Shown here one piece after another: positions 54,551-63,601 of a DNA stretch of 64,000 nt; position 1 is the first letter of the stretch, and every line of letters starts with the position of its first letter. The notes beneath the pieces were generated by a model that worked only from the letters and a program-made list of their open reading frames with translations, was not told where the DNA came from and ran no database searches. A program made the position numbers and the translations under genes. This DNA comes from Xenococcus sp. PCC 7305 (GTDB lineage Bacteria > Cyanobacteriota > Cyanobacteriia > Cyanobacteriales > Xenococcaceae): assembly GCF_000332055.1 (NCBI RefSeq), contig NZ_ALVZ01000226.1, positions 1-64,000 on the forward strand, written 5' to 3'.

Positions 54551-54838
54551 ATGTCAATTTACATAGGTAATTTATCCTACGAAGTTAACCAAGAAGACTT
54601 AAATGAAGTCTTTACCGAGTATGGAACTGTTAAACGAGTTCATGTTCCAACTGATCGTGAGACAGGTCGCGTTCGTGGTTTTGCTTTTGTCGAAATGGAG
54701 TCGGAAGCCGACGAAGACAAAGCAATTGCCGCTCTAGACGGAGCGGAATGGATGGACCGTGAGCTAAAAGTTAATAAAGCTAAGCCTCGTGAGGACAGAA
54801 GCTCATTTGGTGGTGGGCGCAGAAAAAACCGCTTCTAA
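54551..54838 (+). CDS. RNA-binding protein with one RRM domain
   Basis: 95 residues. RNP2 is IYIGNL and RNP1 is RGFAFVEM, followed by a short tail with Gly/Arg (SSFGGGRRKNRF), a reduced version of the glycine-rich tail of cold-inducible cyanobacterial Rbps. It binds single-stranded RNA, probably U/G-rich. Closely similar to the minus-strand gene at 115-393 (shared ALDGAEWM). It has an apparently long 5' UTR and a terminator-like hairpin with eight T after the gene. Confidence 0.93.
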   Translation: MSIYIGNLSYEVNQEDLNEVFTEYGTVKRVHVPTDRETGRVRGFAFVEMESEADEDKAIAALDGAEWMDRELKVNKAKPREDRSSFGGGRRKNRF

Positions 54839-54864
54839 GCTAAGTTTTAAAGTCCCATAGAAAC

Positions 54865-54924
54865 ATAAAAGCTTCTGGGAATCAAGTAGATTAATTCTGC
54901 ACATTCTCCTGGGAGTTTTTTTTG
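54865..54924 (+). terminator. Terminator after the second RRM gene
   Basis: TCTGGGAAT near 54873 and ATTCTCCTGGGAG at 54903-54915 can pair imperfectly, followed by TTTTTTTT at 54916-54923 on the plus strand. It lies in the 114-bp convergent gap with shc. Confidence 0.55.
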
Positions 54925-54952
54925 CTTGATTAGCGCGTGCTATCCTATCTTT

Positions 54953-56851
54953 CTAGTGACTTTGAGCATATCTTCCCAATGCCATTAAGGGAAAATATTG
55001 CTGGTAAAGATGATATTTCAAATAAAAATGACAAGGGAAACCCGTACCTGTAAATTCATCTTCATTCCATGTTCCATCATCACGCTGGGTTTTAATTAAA
55101 TAATCTATCCCCTTTGCGATCGCATTTTCTCCATTAAAATCAGGAGCAGCTAATAAGCCAATTAAGGCCCAAGCAGTTTGCGAAGCTGTACTGACCCCCT
55201 GACCTTTCAAACTGGAATCATTATAACTACGACAGGTTTCTCCCCAACCGCCATCAGGATTTTGACAAGTTGTTAACCAGGCCGCACCGCGATTAATATT
55301 TTCTTGATATTTTTGAGGATCAAGAGCTTCTAGGGCGCATAATGCAATACTTGTCCCATAGATATAGTTGACTCCCCAACGACCAAACCAGCTACCATCA
55401 GCTTCTTGTTCATTTAGTAAAAACGCGATCGCTTTTTCGGCTTGCTCTTCAGGTATTGGCAGTTGGCAAAGACCAATCATTTCTAATACTCTAGCTGTTA
55501 CATCAGCTGTATTGGGGTCGATAGTTGCTTTTAAATCACTATAGGGCAGCAAGTTCAACCAGTCTTGATCATTATTGATATCAAAAGCAGCCCAGCCTCC
55601 TGCTTGACATTGCATCGATAACATCCAGTCTAAACAACGAGCGATCGCTTTTTGCTTGAGCATCTCATCAGGAAGTTTAACTAGATCTAATCCCATGACC
55701 ACCACCGCAGAATCGTCTAGGTCAGGATAGAAACGATTGTCAAATTCAAAAGCCCAACCTCCAGGGGTTGCTTGGCTATTTTTTACGATCCAATCCCCAT
55801 AATCGAGGATTTGTTTATCGAGTAACCATTCTCCAGCCTTGACCAATGCAGGATGGTCAGAGGGAAAACCTGATTCGGCAAAAGCTCGTAAACACCAGGC
55901 GGTATCCCAAACGGGAGAAATACAGGGTTGAATTCGATAACTATCTTCCGTTTCGATCGCGAAATTATCAACCGCGACTAAACCTCTTTGAATAATAGGA
56001 TCATCGACATCATATTCTAAGCATCGTAAACCTAGCAAGGAATTCAACATTGCGGGGATAATGCCACCCCAATCTCCTGTAGCTTCTTGTCTTTCGAGAA
56101 TCCATTTTTCCGCAGCTTTTAATCCTTCTTTGCGGAAGGGTACTAAATTGAGAGTTTCTCCCAACTTGAAAAGATGATCGAGACCAATAAAAATATCTGT
56201 CCAGTCATTATTTTGCGGCAACTCGTAGCGAACATTGTCTATGCTCTCGGTATATAGTTCGTCTAAGCTAATCTTGGGATTGATATCGAAAACGGGTTTT
56301 TTATCAAAGACGATTAATAACGGAACAGTGCTACCTCGCGCCCAACTCGACATTTCATAAATAGTAAAGGGCGATTCTTTGGGCAGCAACATCACCCAAG
56401 CAGGCAGCGAAGGTATTCCTTCCCAACCATAACAACCAATTAAGGCTAAATGGAGTTTAGTAAAAATCCGAGATTTGCTAATGCCTCCGCGTTGTAAAAT
56501 AAATTTTTTTGCTTTGACTAAGGCTGGATCTTCCTTGGGCACTCCTAATAGTCGCAATGCCATGTAGGCTTCCACTGAAACACTTAGCTCACCACCATCA
56601 CCGTAAAATAGCTCCCAACCACCATGATCTCGTTGCTGCGATCGCAAATAGCTGGCAGACTTCTCTAAAGGACGGGTGGCATCGGTTCCCCAGATCTTAT
56701 GCAAAAGAACCATTTCTGAGGTGATACTGGCATTCGATTCTAGTTCTGCCCACCAATAACCATCGGGATATTGAATTGAGAGTAGATATTCTTGACTAAG
56801 AGCGATCGCTTTTTGGACTGGGACTTGATAAACTTCTGTTGGAAGAGGCAT
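54953..56851 (-). CDS. shc: Squalene-hopene cyclase
   Basis: A 632-residue monotopic membrane cyclase converting squalene to hopene, the first hopanoid step. The catalytic acid motif DxDD appears as DLDDSA (about 380), preceded by the conserved GGWAFEF. Multiple QW motifs are seen, for example QLPIPEEQAEKAIAFLLNEQ leading into ADGSWFGRWG, and near the end QTAWALIGLL and QRDDGTWNE. Length and order are normal. It stands alone on the minus strand, convergent with the RRM gene. Squalene synthase and the tail-adding hpn genes are not in the window. Confidence 0.96.
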   Translation of the reverse strand: MPLPTEVYQVPVQKAIALSQEYLLSIQYPDGYWWAELESNASITSEMVLLHKIWGTDATRPLEKSASYLRSQQRDHGGWELFYGDGGELSVSVEAYMALRLLGVPKEDPALVKAKKFILQRGGISKSRIFTKLHLALIGCYGWEGIPSLPAWVMLLPKESPFTIYEMSSWARGSTVPLLIVFDKKPVFDINPKISLDELYTESIDNVRYELPQNNDWTDIFIGLDHLFKLGETLNLVPFRKEGLKAAEKWILERQEATGDWGGIIPAMLNSLLGLRCLEYDVDDPIIQRGLVAVDNFAIETEDSYRIQPCISPVWDTAWCLRAFAESGFPSDHPALVKAGEWLLDKQILDYGDWIVKNSQATPGGWAFEFDNRFYPDLDDSAVVVMGLDLVKLPDEMLKQKAIARCLDWMLSMQCQAGGWAAFDINNDQDWLNLLPYSDLKATIDPNTADVTARVLEMIGLCQLPIPEEQAEKAIAFLLNEQEADGSWFGRWGVNYIYGTSIALCALEALDPQKYQENINRGAAWLTTCQNPDGGWGETCRSYNDSSLKGQGVSTASQTAWALIGLLAAPDFNGENAIAKGIDYLIKTQRDDGTWNEDEFTGTGFPCHFYLKYHLYQQYFPLMALGRYAQSH

Positions 56852-56918
56852 ACATTAATAAGGAAAGGGTAATGTGTCAATAATTCTCGTTTAGGGCAAT
56901 AGGGAGGTAGGGAATTAG

Positions 56919-56959
56919 GGAAATTAGCTATTATTATTACCCAACGGTGCGCGTTCTCT
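56919..56959 (+). repeat. Dispersed repeat, copy 2
   Basis: It begins GAAATTAGCTAT and ends CCCAACGGTGCGCGTTCTCTA. It matches the minus strand of 3873-3914 and is preceded by degenerate TAGGGA heptamers (56891-56918). It sits 67 bp before the shc start, so it may lie in the shc promoter region. Confidence 0.6.
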
Positions 56960-57028
56960 AAAACCCCAAGTCCCAACTTGTTCAGTGATATTATAATCGT
57001 CCAGGATCTGTAGATTGCGCGATGTTGT

Positions 57029-57913
57029 TCAAAAATTATTTAATTCTCTCAAGGCCTTGTGTAATTGAGCCGCATGTAACCAACCGACATAACCACCATA
57101 AAGAATTTTCTCTTCGCGATCGCAGACAAAAACATGATCGACTCTAGCAGGGCTTGTCCACGTACGAATCTGAATTCCTTCAGATAAGACTAACTGAATT
57201 TGCGATCGCGAAAAATTTCGATAATGAGCGTCAGTCATTCCCGGTACTTGTTGTAAATATTGAATAATTCTCGTTGCCAAATTATTGGCTGGAGCTTTAG
57301 CTATTTGGGGATTGCGCCAAAATTCTTGGATAATGGGGATTAATTTCTGATTACTTTTCAGTCCTACATGAGCAGCACCCCGAAGACAGATAAACTGGGA
57401 ATGAGCAAATTTGGTGTTCTCAACTGTTACCATGCCATCAGTTCCGAAGCCCAGATCTCCTGCGATCGCTAAAGTGGGAATCTGTTGAGCAATCCTAGTC
57501 GCAGTTTCTCGGCGGTTTCTCCCCAAATCCCGAGCCATACCAATTCCAATTCCGAGAGGATCAATCATTCTGGCAAGATGAGAACCACCGATCGGCGAGC
57601 CGATGACAACTAAAGAATGGACGCGATGCCATAGTTCGGGATGACGATGGAGCAATTCAATGCAGATTAGTCCGCCCATAGAATGACCAATCATTCGCAG
57701 AGAAATCTTAGGGTAGTTCTTGATAGTTTCTAGGGTAATTTGTTCTAATTGCTTAATTAAGGGTTCGATACGCCAATAGGTTTTCAAGATCCCTAAACTC
57801 GGTGCAATTACCAATGCCTCTGTAGTTACCATTGCGCGGGCTAAGTTCCCAATATCATGACCGTCATCTGACCAACCATGTTGGGCTAATATAATACAAT
57901 CTGGGTTGTTCAT
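57029..57913 (-). CDS. Alpha/beta hydrolase, lipase-like
   Basis: A 294-residue serine hydrolase. The nucleophile elbow GHSMGG contains Ser78, preceded by ILAQHGWSDDG with the oxyanion-hole HG. A later SPIGGSHLARM and the histidine in RGAAHVGL are candidates for the remaining triad. No signal peptide. Substrate is probably an ester or lipid. The start codon is only 20 bp from that of the divergent DUF423 gene. Confidence 0.82.
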   Translation of the reverse strand: MNNPDCIILAQHGWSDDGHDIGNLARAMVTTEALVIAPSLGILKTYWRIEPLIKQLEQITLETIKNYPKISLRMIGHSMGGLICIELLHRHPELWHRVHSLVVIGSPIGGSHLARMIDPLGIGIGMARDLGRNRRETATRIAQQIPTLAIAGDLGFGTDGMVTVENTKFAHSQFICLRGAAHVGLKSNQKLIPIIQEFWRNPQIAKAPANNLATRIIQYLQQVPGMTDAHYRNFSRSQIQLVLSEGIQIRTWTSPARVDHVFVCDREEKILYGGYVGWLHAAQLHKALRELNNF

Positions 57914-57933
57914 TCTTTATCTGACTAACAATT

Positions 57934-58311
57934 ATGACTAAAATCTTTTTGGCGATCGCCGGATTCTTGGGAGCCTTATCAGTCGCATCAGGAGCTTTTG
58001 CCACCCATGCTCTCAAGGATAGTTTAACCGTCAAAGCTTTAGCAATTTGGGAAACAGCAACCAAATACCAGATGTATCATGTCCTAGCCCTGATGTTGGT
58101 CGCTTTATTATTAACCCGCACTGAAATTCCCGTTTCATCTTTAGTGATTGCGGGTTGGGCTTTTATTATCGGAATAGTGATATTTTCCGGCAGTCTCTAT
58201 GCTCTTAGTCTCAGTAATATTAAATGGCTGGGTGCGATCACTCCCTTAGGTGGCTTAGCCTTTATTGTGGGCTGGCTCTCCATCGCGATCGCAGCCTGGG
58301 GTATTAAATAA
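57934..58311 (+). CDS. DUF423 family small membrane protein
   Basis: 125 residues with four hydrophobic helices. The start TKIFLAIAGFLGALSVASGA, then FATHALKDSL, YQMYHVLALMLVALL and WLGAITPLGGLAFIVGWLSI are typical of DUF423 (YgdD/YwdK) proteins, whose function is unknown. Inner membrane. Divergent from the hydrolase gene at 57029, with overlapping promoter space. No operon partner downstream, since the next gene has a 184-bp gap with repeats. Confidence 0.9.
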   Translation: MTKIFLAIAGFLGALSVASGAFATHALKDSLTVKALAIWETATKYQMYHVLALMLVALLLTRTEIPVSSLVIAGWAFIIGIVIFSGSLYALSLSNIKWLGAITPLGGLAFIVGWLSIAIAAWGIK

Positions 58312-58456
58312 TTTGTATGTTATTTTCTATTGTGATTAGTCTAATCCGGAAACAAACATCCATAAGTTAGCATCTTAAAGATATAAGCCAACTGACTAAG
58401 TCCTGATTATCTCGCTTGGAATTATCCCACGAAGATGGAACAGGACGAATGAGGAT

Positions 58457-58494
58457 AACTGATAACTGTTCACTGAATAACTGTTCACTGAAAA
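58457..58494. repeat. Heptamer repeat before the kinase gene
   Basis: A run of ACTGATA, ACTGTTC, ACTGAAT, AACTGTTC and ACTGAA ends at the kinase ATG. It is the same family as the array before aroA at 36704-36738. Confidence 0.8.
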
Positions 58495-58495
58495 A

Positions 58496-60187
58496 ATGCT
58501 GCTAAATGATCGCTATCGCATTCTAGACACCTTAGGGAGAGGAGGCTTTGGGGAGACTTATCTTGTAGAAGATAGACATTTGCCTTCGAAGAGAAAATGC
58601 GTTCTCAAACAACTTAATCCCATTGTCGAACAATCAGAAACTCCCTCTTGGATGAAAGAGAGATTTCAAAGGGAAGCAGCGATTCTCGAAGAGCTAGGTG
58701 ACGAAAGTAAGCAAATTCCCCGTCTTTATGCCTACTTTGCCGAAGAAGGAAAGTTTTATTTAGTGCAAGAATGGATTGAAGGGGAAACCCTAGCCCAAAA
58801 ACATCAAAGACAAGGCAATCTCAACTCTCAGCAAGTACAAGCAATTTTAGCTCAACTCTTGCCAGTTCTCGATTTTCTCCATCAGCGTCAGATTATCCAT
58901 CGAGATCTTAAACCAGAAAACATCATCTTACGGCAGAGCGATCGCTTGCCTGTTTTGATTGATTTTGGTGCGGTCAAAGAGGCAATGTCAACCCAAGCTA
59001 ATCACAGCAATAATAGCAGTCTATCGATTTCCATTGGCACCCCTGGTTATATGGCTTCAGAGCAGGCAGCAGGTCGTCCAGCCTATTCTAGTGATCTCTA
59101 TAGTTTGGGATTGACCGCTATTTTTCTGCTCACAGGAAAATCACCTCAAGACTTAGAAACTGATCCAGAGACAGGAGAGATAATTTGGCAAGAATATGCA
59201 AAAAATCTTGATCCTAAATTGGTTTTAGTATTAGACAAAGCAATCCAGTTTCATCCTCGCGATCGCTTTAACTCCGCCGCCGCCATGTTATCTGCCCTCG
59301 ACAACAGGCAGAAATCCCATCCCACAGTGCAGGTTGCCCCCGCAGTATCCCATCGTGAGCAGCATAGTTATGCTGGAACAGTTCACTATGAAAATCATAC
59401 TGAGCAATCAAGAACAGGAAGTAATCGATTAGTCAAAATATTTCTCTTTTTACTAACATTAGCCGGATTAGGAATTGGAACTTTCGCCGTTGGCTTTACT
59501 CTCATTGCCAATCTGTTGCCCTCATTTCAAAAATCTTCACCTCAAGCTCAAGTAGAACCTGATGATTCTAGCCGTAGACCGATTCTATTTCCTTCGAGAA
59601 ATGAGGAGAAAATAGAAATCAGTGAAGAGGAACCAGAAGTTCTAGAGGATAACGCTAAAACAGAATCGGAAATAAAAGAAAGGAAAATAGAAATAGAAAA
59701 AATTGCTAAAGCAAGAAAAGAAGAATCTATCGAGCAACCAAAAACTCCTGACGTTTTTGTGCAAACCCAACCCAACCCAGAATCGCCCTCTGCAACAGAT
59801 AAGCCTATTTTAACCACAGGAGTCTCTGAAGCTCAATTAGTTAGCACTCTAGGAAAACCGACATCTCAAAGAACAGATTTTCGAGAAAACAGTAAAGTCC
59901 TGGAATATCGTGATTCTGAAACAGATAAACTTAATTCGCGCTATAAGGCTAATACATCAGGGAAGATTTATTACACAGAGGTCATTTTAGATTCCTCTAA
60001 TAGTCTTGGTCAAATGCAGACAGCTTTAGACCAACTACTAGGAAACAATAATTCTGCATCTATCAAAGATAAACTCAGAGCAGTTTATAATCGCACATGG
60101 CAATCAAGTTTTTTTAAAGTGGGAAATCTAGAAGGGAAAATAGAACGAGATTCTAAAGATAGAATCAGCATCTCAGTTCAAGAATAA
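58496..60187 (+). CDS. Serine/threonine protein kinase with membrane helix and C-terminal domain
   Basis: 563 residues. The Hanks-type kinase domain (about 1-275) is complete: glycine loop LGRGGFGETY, ATP lysine Lys38 in VLKQL, catalytic HRDLKPEN (His135-Asp137), DFG in LIDFGAVK, and the activation/APE region GTPGYMASEQAAG. A single membrane helix follows (about 312-335), then a charged linker and an extracytoplasmic C-terminal domain (about 440-563, for example LVSTLGKPTSQRTD) that may sense a ligand. The DRYRILDTLGRGGFGETYLVEDRH opening is typical of cyanobacterial Spk kinases. Targets are unknown. Upstream heptamers replace a visible Shine-Dalgarno. Confidence 0.93.
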   Translation: MLLNDRYRILDTLGRGGFGETYLVEDRHLPSKRKCVLKQLNPIVEQSETPSWMKERFQREAAILEELGDESKQIPRLYAYFAEEGKFYLVQEWIEGETLAQKHQRQGNLNSQQVQAILAQLLPVLDFLHQRQIIHRDLKPENIILRQSDRLPVLIDFGAVKEAMSTQANHSNNSSLSISIGTPGYMASEQAAGRPAYSSDLYSLGLTAIFLLTGKSPQDLETDPETGEIIWQEYAKNLDPKLVLVLDKAIQFHPRDRFNSAAAMLSALDNRQKSHPTVQVAPAVSHREQHSYAGTVHYENHTEQSRTGSNRLVKIFLFLLTLAGLGIGTFAVGFTLIANLLPSFQKSSPQAQVEPDDSSRRPILFPSRNEEKIEISEEEPEVLEDNAKTESEIKERKIEIEKIAKARKEESIEQPKTPDVFVQTQPNPESPSATDKPILTTGVSEAQLVSTLGKPTSQRTDFRENSKVLEYRDSETDKLNSRYKANTSGKIYYTEVILDSSNSLGQMQTALDQLLGNNNSASIKDKLRAVYNRTWQSSFFKVGNLEGKIERDSKDRISISVQE

Positions 60188-60193
60188 GGTTTT

Positions 60194-60622
60194 TTAACTC
60201 GATTGCTCCTGAAATAATTCAAAGACCTGACGGGAAAATAACTTTAATTTGTTTTCTATCTCGTCTTTGGGTTTATATTCCCCTAACAATTGCCAATTGT
60301 CTACGGTCGAGAACCGCCAGGCTTGGCCCACATGACTAAACCCCCCAGTTTCTAACCCAATTAATTTTTCTGTCTTGTCTAGCGGATCTGTATAGAAACG
60401 AATCTGTACCAAAATGCTATTGCATTGAATACGAGGACTCCAACCGGGAAAATGAAAGCCAATATCTATCGAATCAGGATCTACCAATTCTTGGGTGTCA
60501 GGGTCATTCTTCCAAGGCTTGAGGTCAACTTTGACATCAGGAAATTGGGTTTTAAAAAGATTGACCACCGAGGCAATTTTAGTTGTGACATCCAATCCTC
60601 TAGCTCTTTCTGATGCATTCAA
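60194..60622 (-). CDS. Conserved hypothetical protein
   Basis: 142 residues, soluble, no signal peptide. No family recognised with confidence. Visible are an N-terminal helix (ERARGLDVTTKIASVVNLFKT), a beta-rich centre (SIDIGFHFPGWSPRIQCNSI) and a C-terminal helix (KDEIENKLKLFSRQVFELFQ). Convergent with the kinase gene, 6 bp apart. The alternating strand pattern and normal codon use make it likely to be real. Function unknown. Confidence 0.7.
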   Translation of the reverse strand: MNASERARGLDVTTKIASVVNLFKTQFPDVKVDLKPWKNDPDTQELVDPDSIDIGFHFPGWSPRIQCNSILVQIRFYTDPLDKTEKLIGLETGGFSHVGQAWRFSTVDNWQLLGEYKPKDEIENKLKLFSRQVFELFQEQSS

Positions 60623-60747
60623 GTTGACTACCCTCCCAATATAATATGAATATGTTTATATTATATTATGGTCAGTTAGATCAATAAAGTAGCTAAATAT
60701 CCAAATGTTCTCAAAATTCCTCTTCTTTAAAAATGATTGAAGAGTCA

Positions 60748-63294
60748 TTAAGATTGAGAGAAGAGCCATTCAGGAATTTTGTCTGCTGGTAAAGGCTTAG
60801 CAAATAAATATCCTTGCCCATATTCACAATCCAAATTTTCCAGAAGATATTGTTCTTCTTCTGTTTCAATGCCTTCGGCAATCACATCCATTCCCAGCTT
60901 ATGAGCCAACAAAACAATCGTGCTGACAATTTCTAAATTTTTGGCACCTTTGCTCATATTGCTGACAAAAGAGCGGTCTACTTTTAAGGTGTCCATGGGA
61001 AATTGATGAAGATAACTAAAAGAAGAAAATCCTGTGCCAAAATCATCCATACTGAGACGCAGACCAAGAGCTTTGAGACGATTTAACATCACGATCGCAT
61101 CTTGAACATTATCCATCACCATGCTTTCTGTGATTTCTAATTTAAGATTTTGATAATTTATATGGGTAATCTCCAGAATTTCCTCAATTTTTTCTACTAG
61201 ATTAGGTTGATTGAACTGTCGTCCCGAAAGATTCACACTGATAAAGAGATTGGAATATTCAGGAAACTTTTGCTGCCAAGAATGCATTTGAGTGCAAGCC
61301 TCCTGGAAAATCCACTCTCCCAAAGGGATAATGGCTCCTGTCTCTTCGGCAATAGGAATAAATTCCCCAGGGGAAATAAAGCCTTTTGAGGGCGAAATCC
61401 AACGAACCAATGCTTCAAACCCAGCGACTTTATGGGTTTTTAGCGAGATAATTGGTTGATAGTACAATTGGAATTCCTTCTTGGCGATCGCACGATATAA
61501 ATCGGTTTCCAATTCCAAGCGGATTAATGCTTGTTGATGCATTTTTTTCGCAAATATTTCATAGCGAATTTTTCCCGAAGCCTTCGCTTTATACATTGCT
61601 GTTCGAGCGGAACGGAGAATATTTTCAGCAACAAACTCTTGGCTAATATCATTAATGGCAATTCCAATTGTCACCGAATTAAGAATTTCTCGCTTCTGAA
61701 AACTAAAAGGAACAGTCAGGATTTCCTGCAATTTGCTGGCAAATTTAACCGCTATTGCCGGATCTTCATCAATTATCGTCGCGATCGCAAATTCATCGCC
61801 TCCCACTCTGGCTAATAACTCTTCTGAACTAAGATACTCCTGAAGATGTTGTGTCGTAGCTCGTAATAATTGATCTCCTGCTTGATATCCCAAACCATCA
61901 TTGATTAGTTTAAAACGATCTAAATCTAAACAAAAAACCACAATCGACAGAGAAGAATTTGGTTGGAGATATTTGTGATTAAGTCTTTTTAATTGTTGAG
62001 TAAATAATGTTGAATTCGGTAAAGAAGTTAAGGAATCATACAATGTGTTGTAAAGCACCTTATAAGTCCAGATAAGACCCACTGTGAGAACCAAGCTCAA
62101 CAGAGAAGGGACTAAGGGAATCCATCCCCCAACCAGAAAAATAGACATACAGGAGACATATAGTAAGCTACTGGTCACAATAGTTGTTAAACCAACAGAT
62201 AATGGATGCCGCAACTTTATAGAGATTGCTAATCCCACCAAAGACCAAACCCAAATCCATAAAATTTCTACTCCTTCAGACCAAAACCAAATGGGGGTTG
62301 ATTCCCCCAGGACTAAACTGATTAATTGACTGACCATCTGGGCATGGGCCAACACTCCAGGCATCGTAGCTTGCTCACCCTCATAAGGAGTATAAAAGAA
62401 ATCTTTGATACTCGGAGCAGTAGTTCCAATAATTACGATCTTGTCTTTAACTAAATCAGAACTGAGTTTTCCTTCGAGTGCTTCTGTTAAGGTTACCCTT
62501 GGCGCAATTATTGGTGATTGATAATCAATGAGAATTTGCCATCCCAAAGCTTCCGTTGAATGCATTCGGTAGCCACCAGAATTAGAGTGCAAGCGAGGCA
62601 AAATAGTATTGCCAATAGATAAAGAATCAATAGATTCTGTAATTTCTAAATTCCCTGCCAACTCAGGTAAATCTTGAAGGTACTCTAAACTCAAACGGAA
62701 AGCAAAAGAATATAGTTGTTTTTCTCCCAAACGAGCATACATTAAATTTCTGCGTAAAATGGAATCTTGATCTAAAACTACATCGTTAAATCCCACTTTT
62801 GATGGAGGAACAACTGTCGGAGGAGGTACTTGATTTTCTTCATTTCCCAAATATTCAATTGCAATTAAATTGTCGGCTTGTAATTGCTGATGTAAGCTGG
62901 CTGTCCCTGGAGGATAGGTAATATCCCGATATAAATCAAATCCTATTACTTTAGGTTGGTATTTTTGAATTTCTGCCAATAATTTGGCAATCGTTTGATC
63001 GTCAATGGGCCAACGCCTTTGATTCTTAATATCGAGATCAGTAATTTCTACTAAAAGTAATCTCTTATCAAGTTGATCATTGCTCTTTATCCGAACCATT
63101 GCATCATAAGCAAATAATTCTAAACTCTGTAGCCCTCCCCATTGCTTAACTCCAATTATCATTGTTGTTACCAAGAAACTAGTTAAGAATATTGGTAGAG
63201 TATATTTTCGGGAAAGACCATTGTTTTTCGCTAAATCGTTATAGCTTTTATGGTAAAAAGATTTAGCTTTATTGATTATGTCAAATAACGCCAT
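60748..63294 (-). CDS. CHASE2-GGDEF-EAL cyclic di-GMP protein
   Basis: 848 residues. A first membrane helix (about 30-48), an extracytoplasmic CHASE2 sensor (about 50-335, with LLLVEITDLDIKNQRRWPIDD), three further helices (about 340-420), a GGDEF domain (motif VGGDEF about 495-500) and an EAL domain (about 595-840: FEALVRW, ESMVMDN, DDFGTGFSS, AEGIETEEE). GGDEF looks intact for diguanylate cyclase activity, but the RxxD inhibitory site is replaced by SSEE. EAL residues for phosphodiesterase activity are present. So it may make or degrade c-di-GMP, regulating motility or biofilm. Next to a divergent DUF928 gene; CHASE2 and DUF928 genes are often neighbours in cyanobacteria. Confidence 0.94.
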   Translation of the reverse strand: MALFDIINKAKSFYHKSYNDLAKNNGLSRKYTLPIFLTSFLVTTMIIGVKQWGGLQSLELFAYDAMVRIKSNDQLDKRLLLVEITDLDIKNQRRWPIDDQTIAKLLAEIQKYQPKVIGFDLYRDITYPPGTASLHQQLQADNLIAIEYLGNEENQVPPPTVVPPSKVGFNDVVLDQDSILRRNLMYARLGEKQLYSFAFRLSLEYLQDLPELAGNLEITESIDSLSIGNTILPRLHSNSGGYRMHSTEALGWQILIDYQSPIIAPRVTLTEALEGKLSSDLVKDKIVIIGTTAPSIKDFFYTPYEGEQATMPGVLAHAQMVSQLISLVLGESTPIWFWSEGVEILWIWVWSLVGLAISIKLRHPLSVGLTTIVTSSLLYVSCMSIFLVGGWIPLVPSLLSLVLTVGLIWTYKVLYNTLYDSLTSLPNSTLFTQQLKRLNHKYLQPNSSLSIVVFCLDLDRFKLINDGLGYQAGDQLLRATTQHLQEYLSSEELLARVGGDEFAIATIIDEDPAIAVKFASKLQEILTVPFSFQKREILNSVTIGIAINDISQEFVAENILRSARTAMYKAKASGKIRYEIFAKKMHQQALIRLELETDLYRAIAKKEFQLYYQPIISLKTHKVAGFEALVRWISPSKGFISPGEFIPIAEETGAIIPLGEWIFQEACTQMHSWQQKFPEYSNLFISVNLSGRQFNQPNLVEKIEEILEITHINYQNLKLEITESMVMDNVQDAIVMLNRLKALGLRLSMDDFGTGFSSFSYLHQFPMDTLKVDRSFVSNMSKGAKNLEIVSTIVLLAHKLGMDVIAEGIETEEEQYLLENLDCEYGQGYLFAKPLPADKIPEWLFSQS

Positions 63295-63601
63295 AATATA
63301 CTCAATAATGATAGTAAGGTATGCTGTATAGATTTAGTGGCTGTAAAATTACGGATTAATTGATTTAAAAATAGTCAAGCTATTCAGTATTTTTTGGGGT
63401 AATGCATTTTATAACTGCAAAATATTTATTATATCTTCATCGCTAATTATTGGCTTATTAGTAGACATTTTTAAGCAAAAAACATAACATGAAGACATAT
63501 AAATTAAACAACTAGTCATCAGAGACCATATCTTGAAAAAAATAAGGATTTTTTTGACTTCATGAACATGAAACATTATTAGTAATTTGAACTTGTAAAC
63601 A
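63295..63601. other. Divergent intergenic region, CHASE2 / DUF928
   Basis: AT-rich, with no supported gene; a 73-residue minus-strand ORF (63409-63630) is of low quality and overlaps the DUF928 start. It must carry both promoters. No clear operator seen. Confidence 0.5.

Noticed and set aside
56740-56976. 78-residue minus-strand ORF upstream of shc
   Set aside because: It overlaps the certain shc start in another frame and covers the dispersed repeat.
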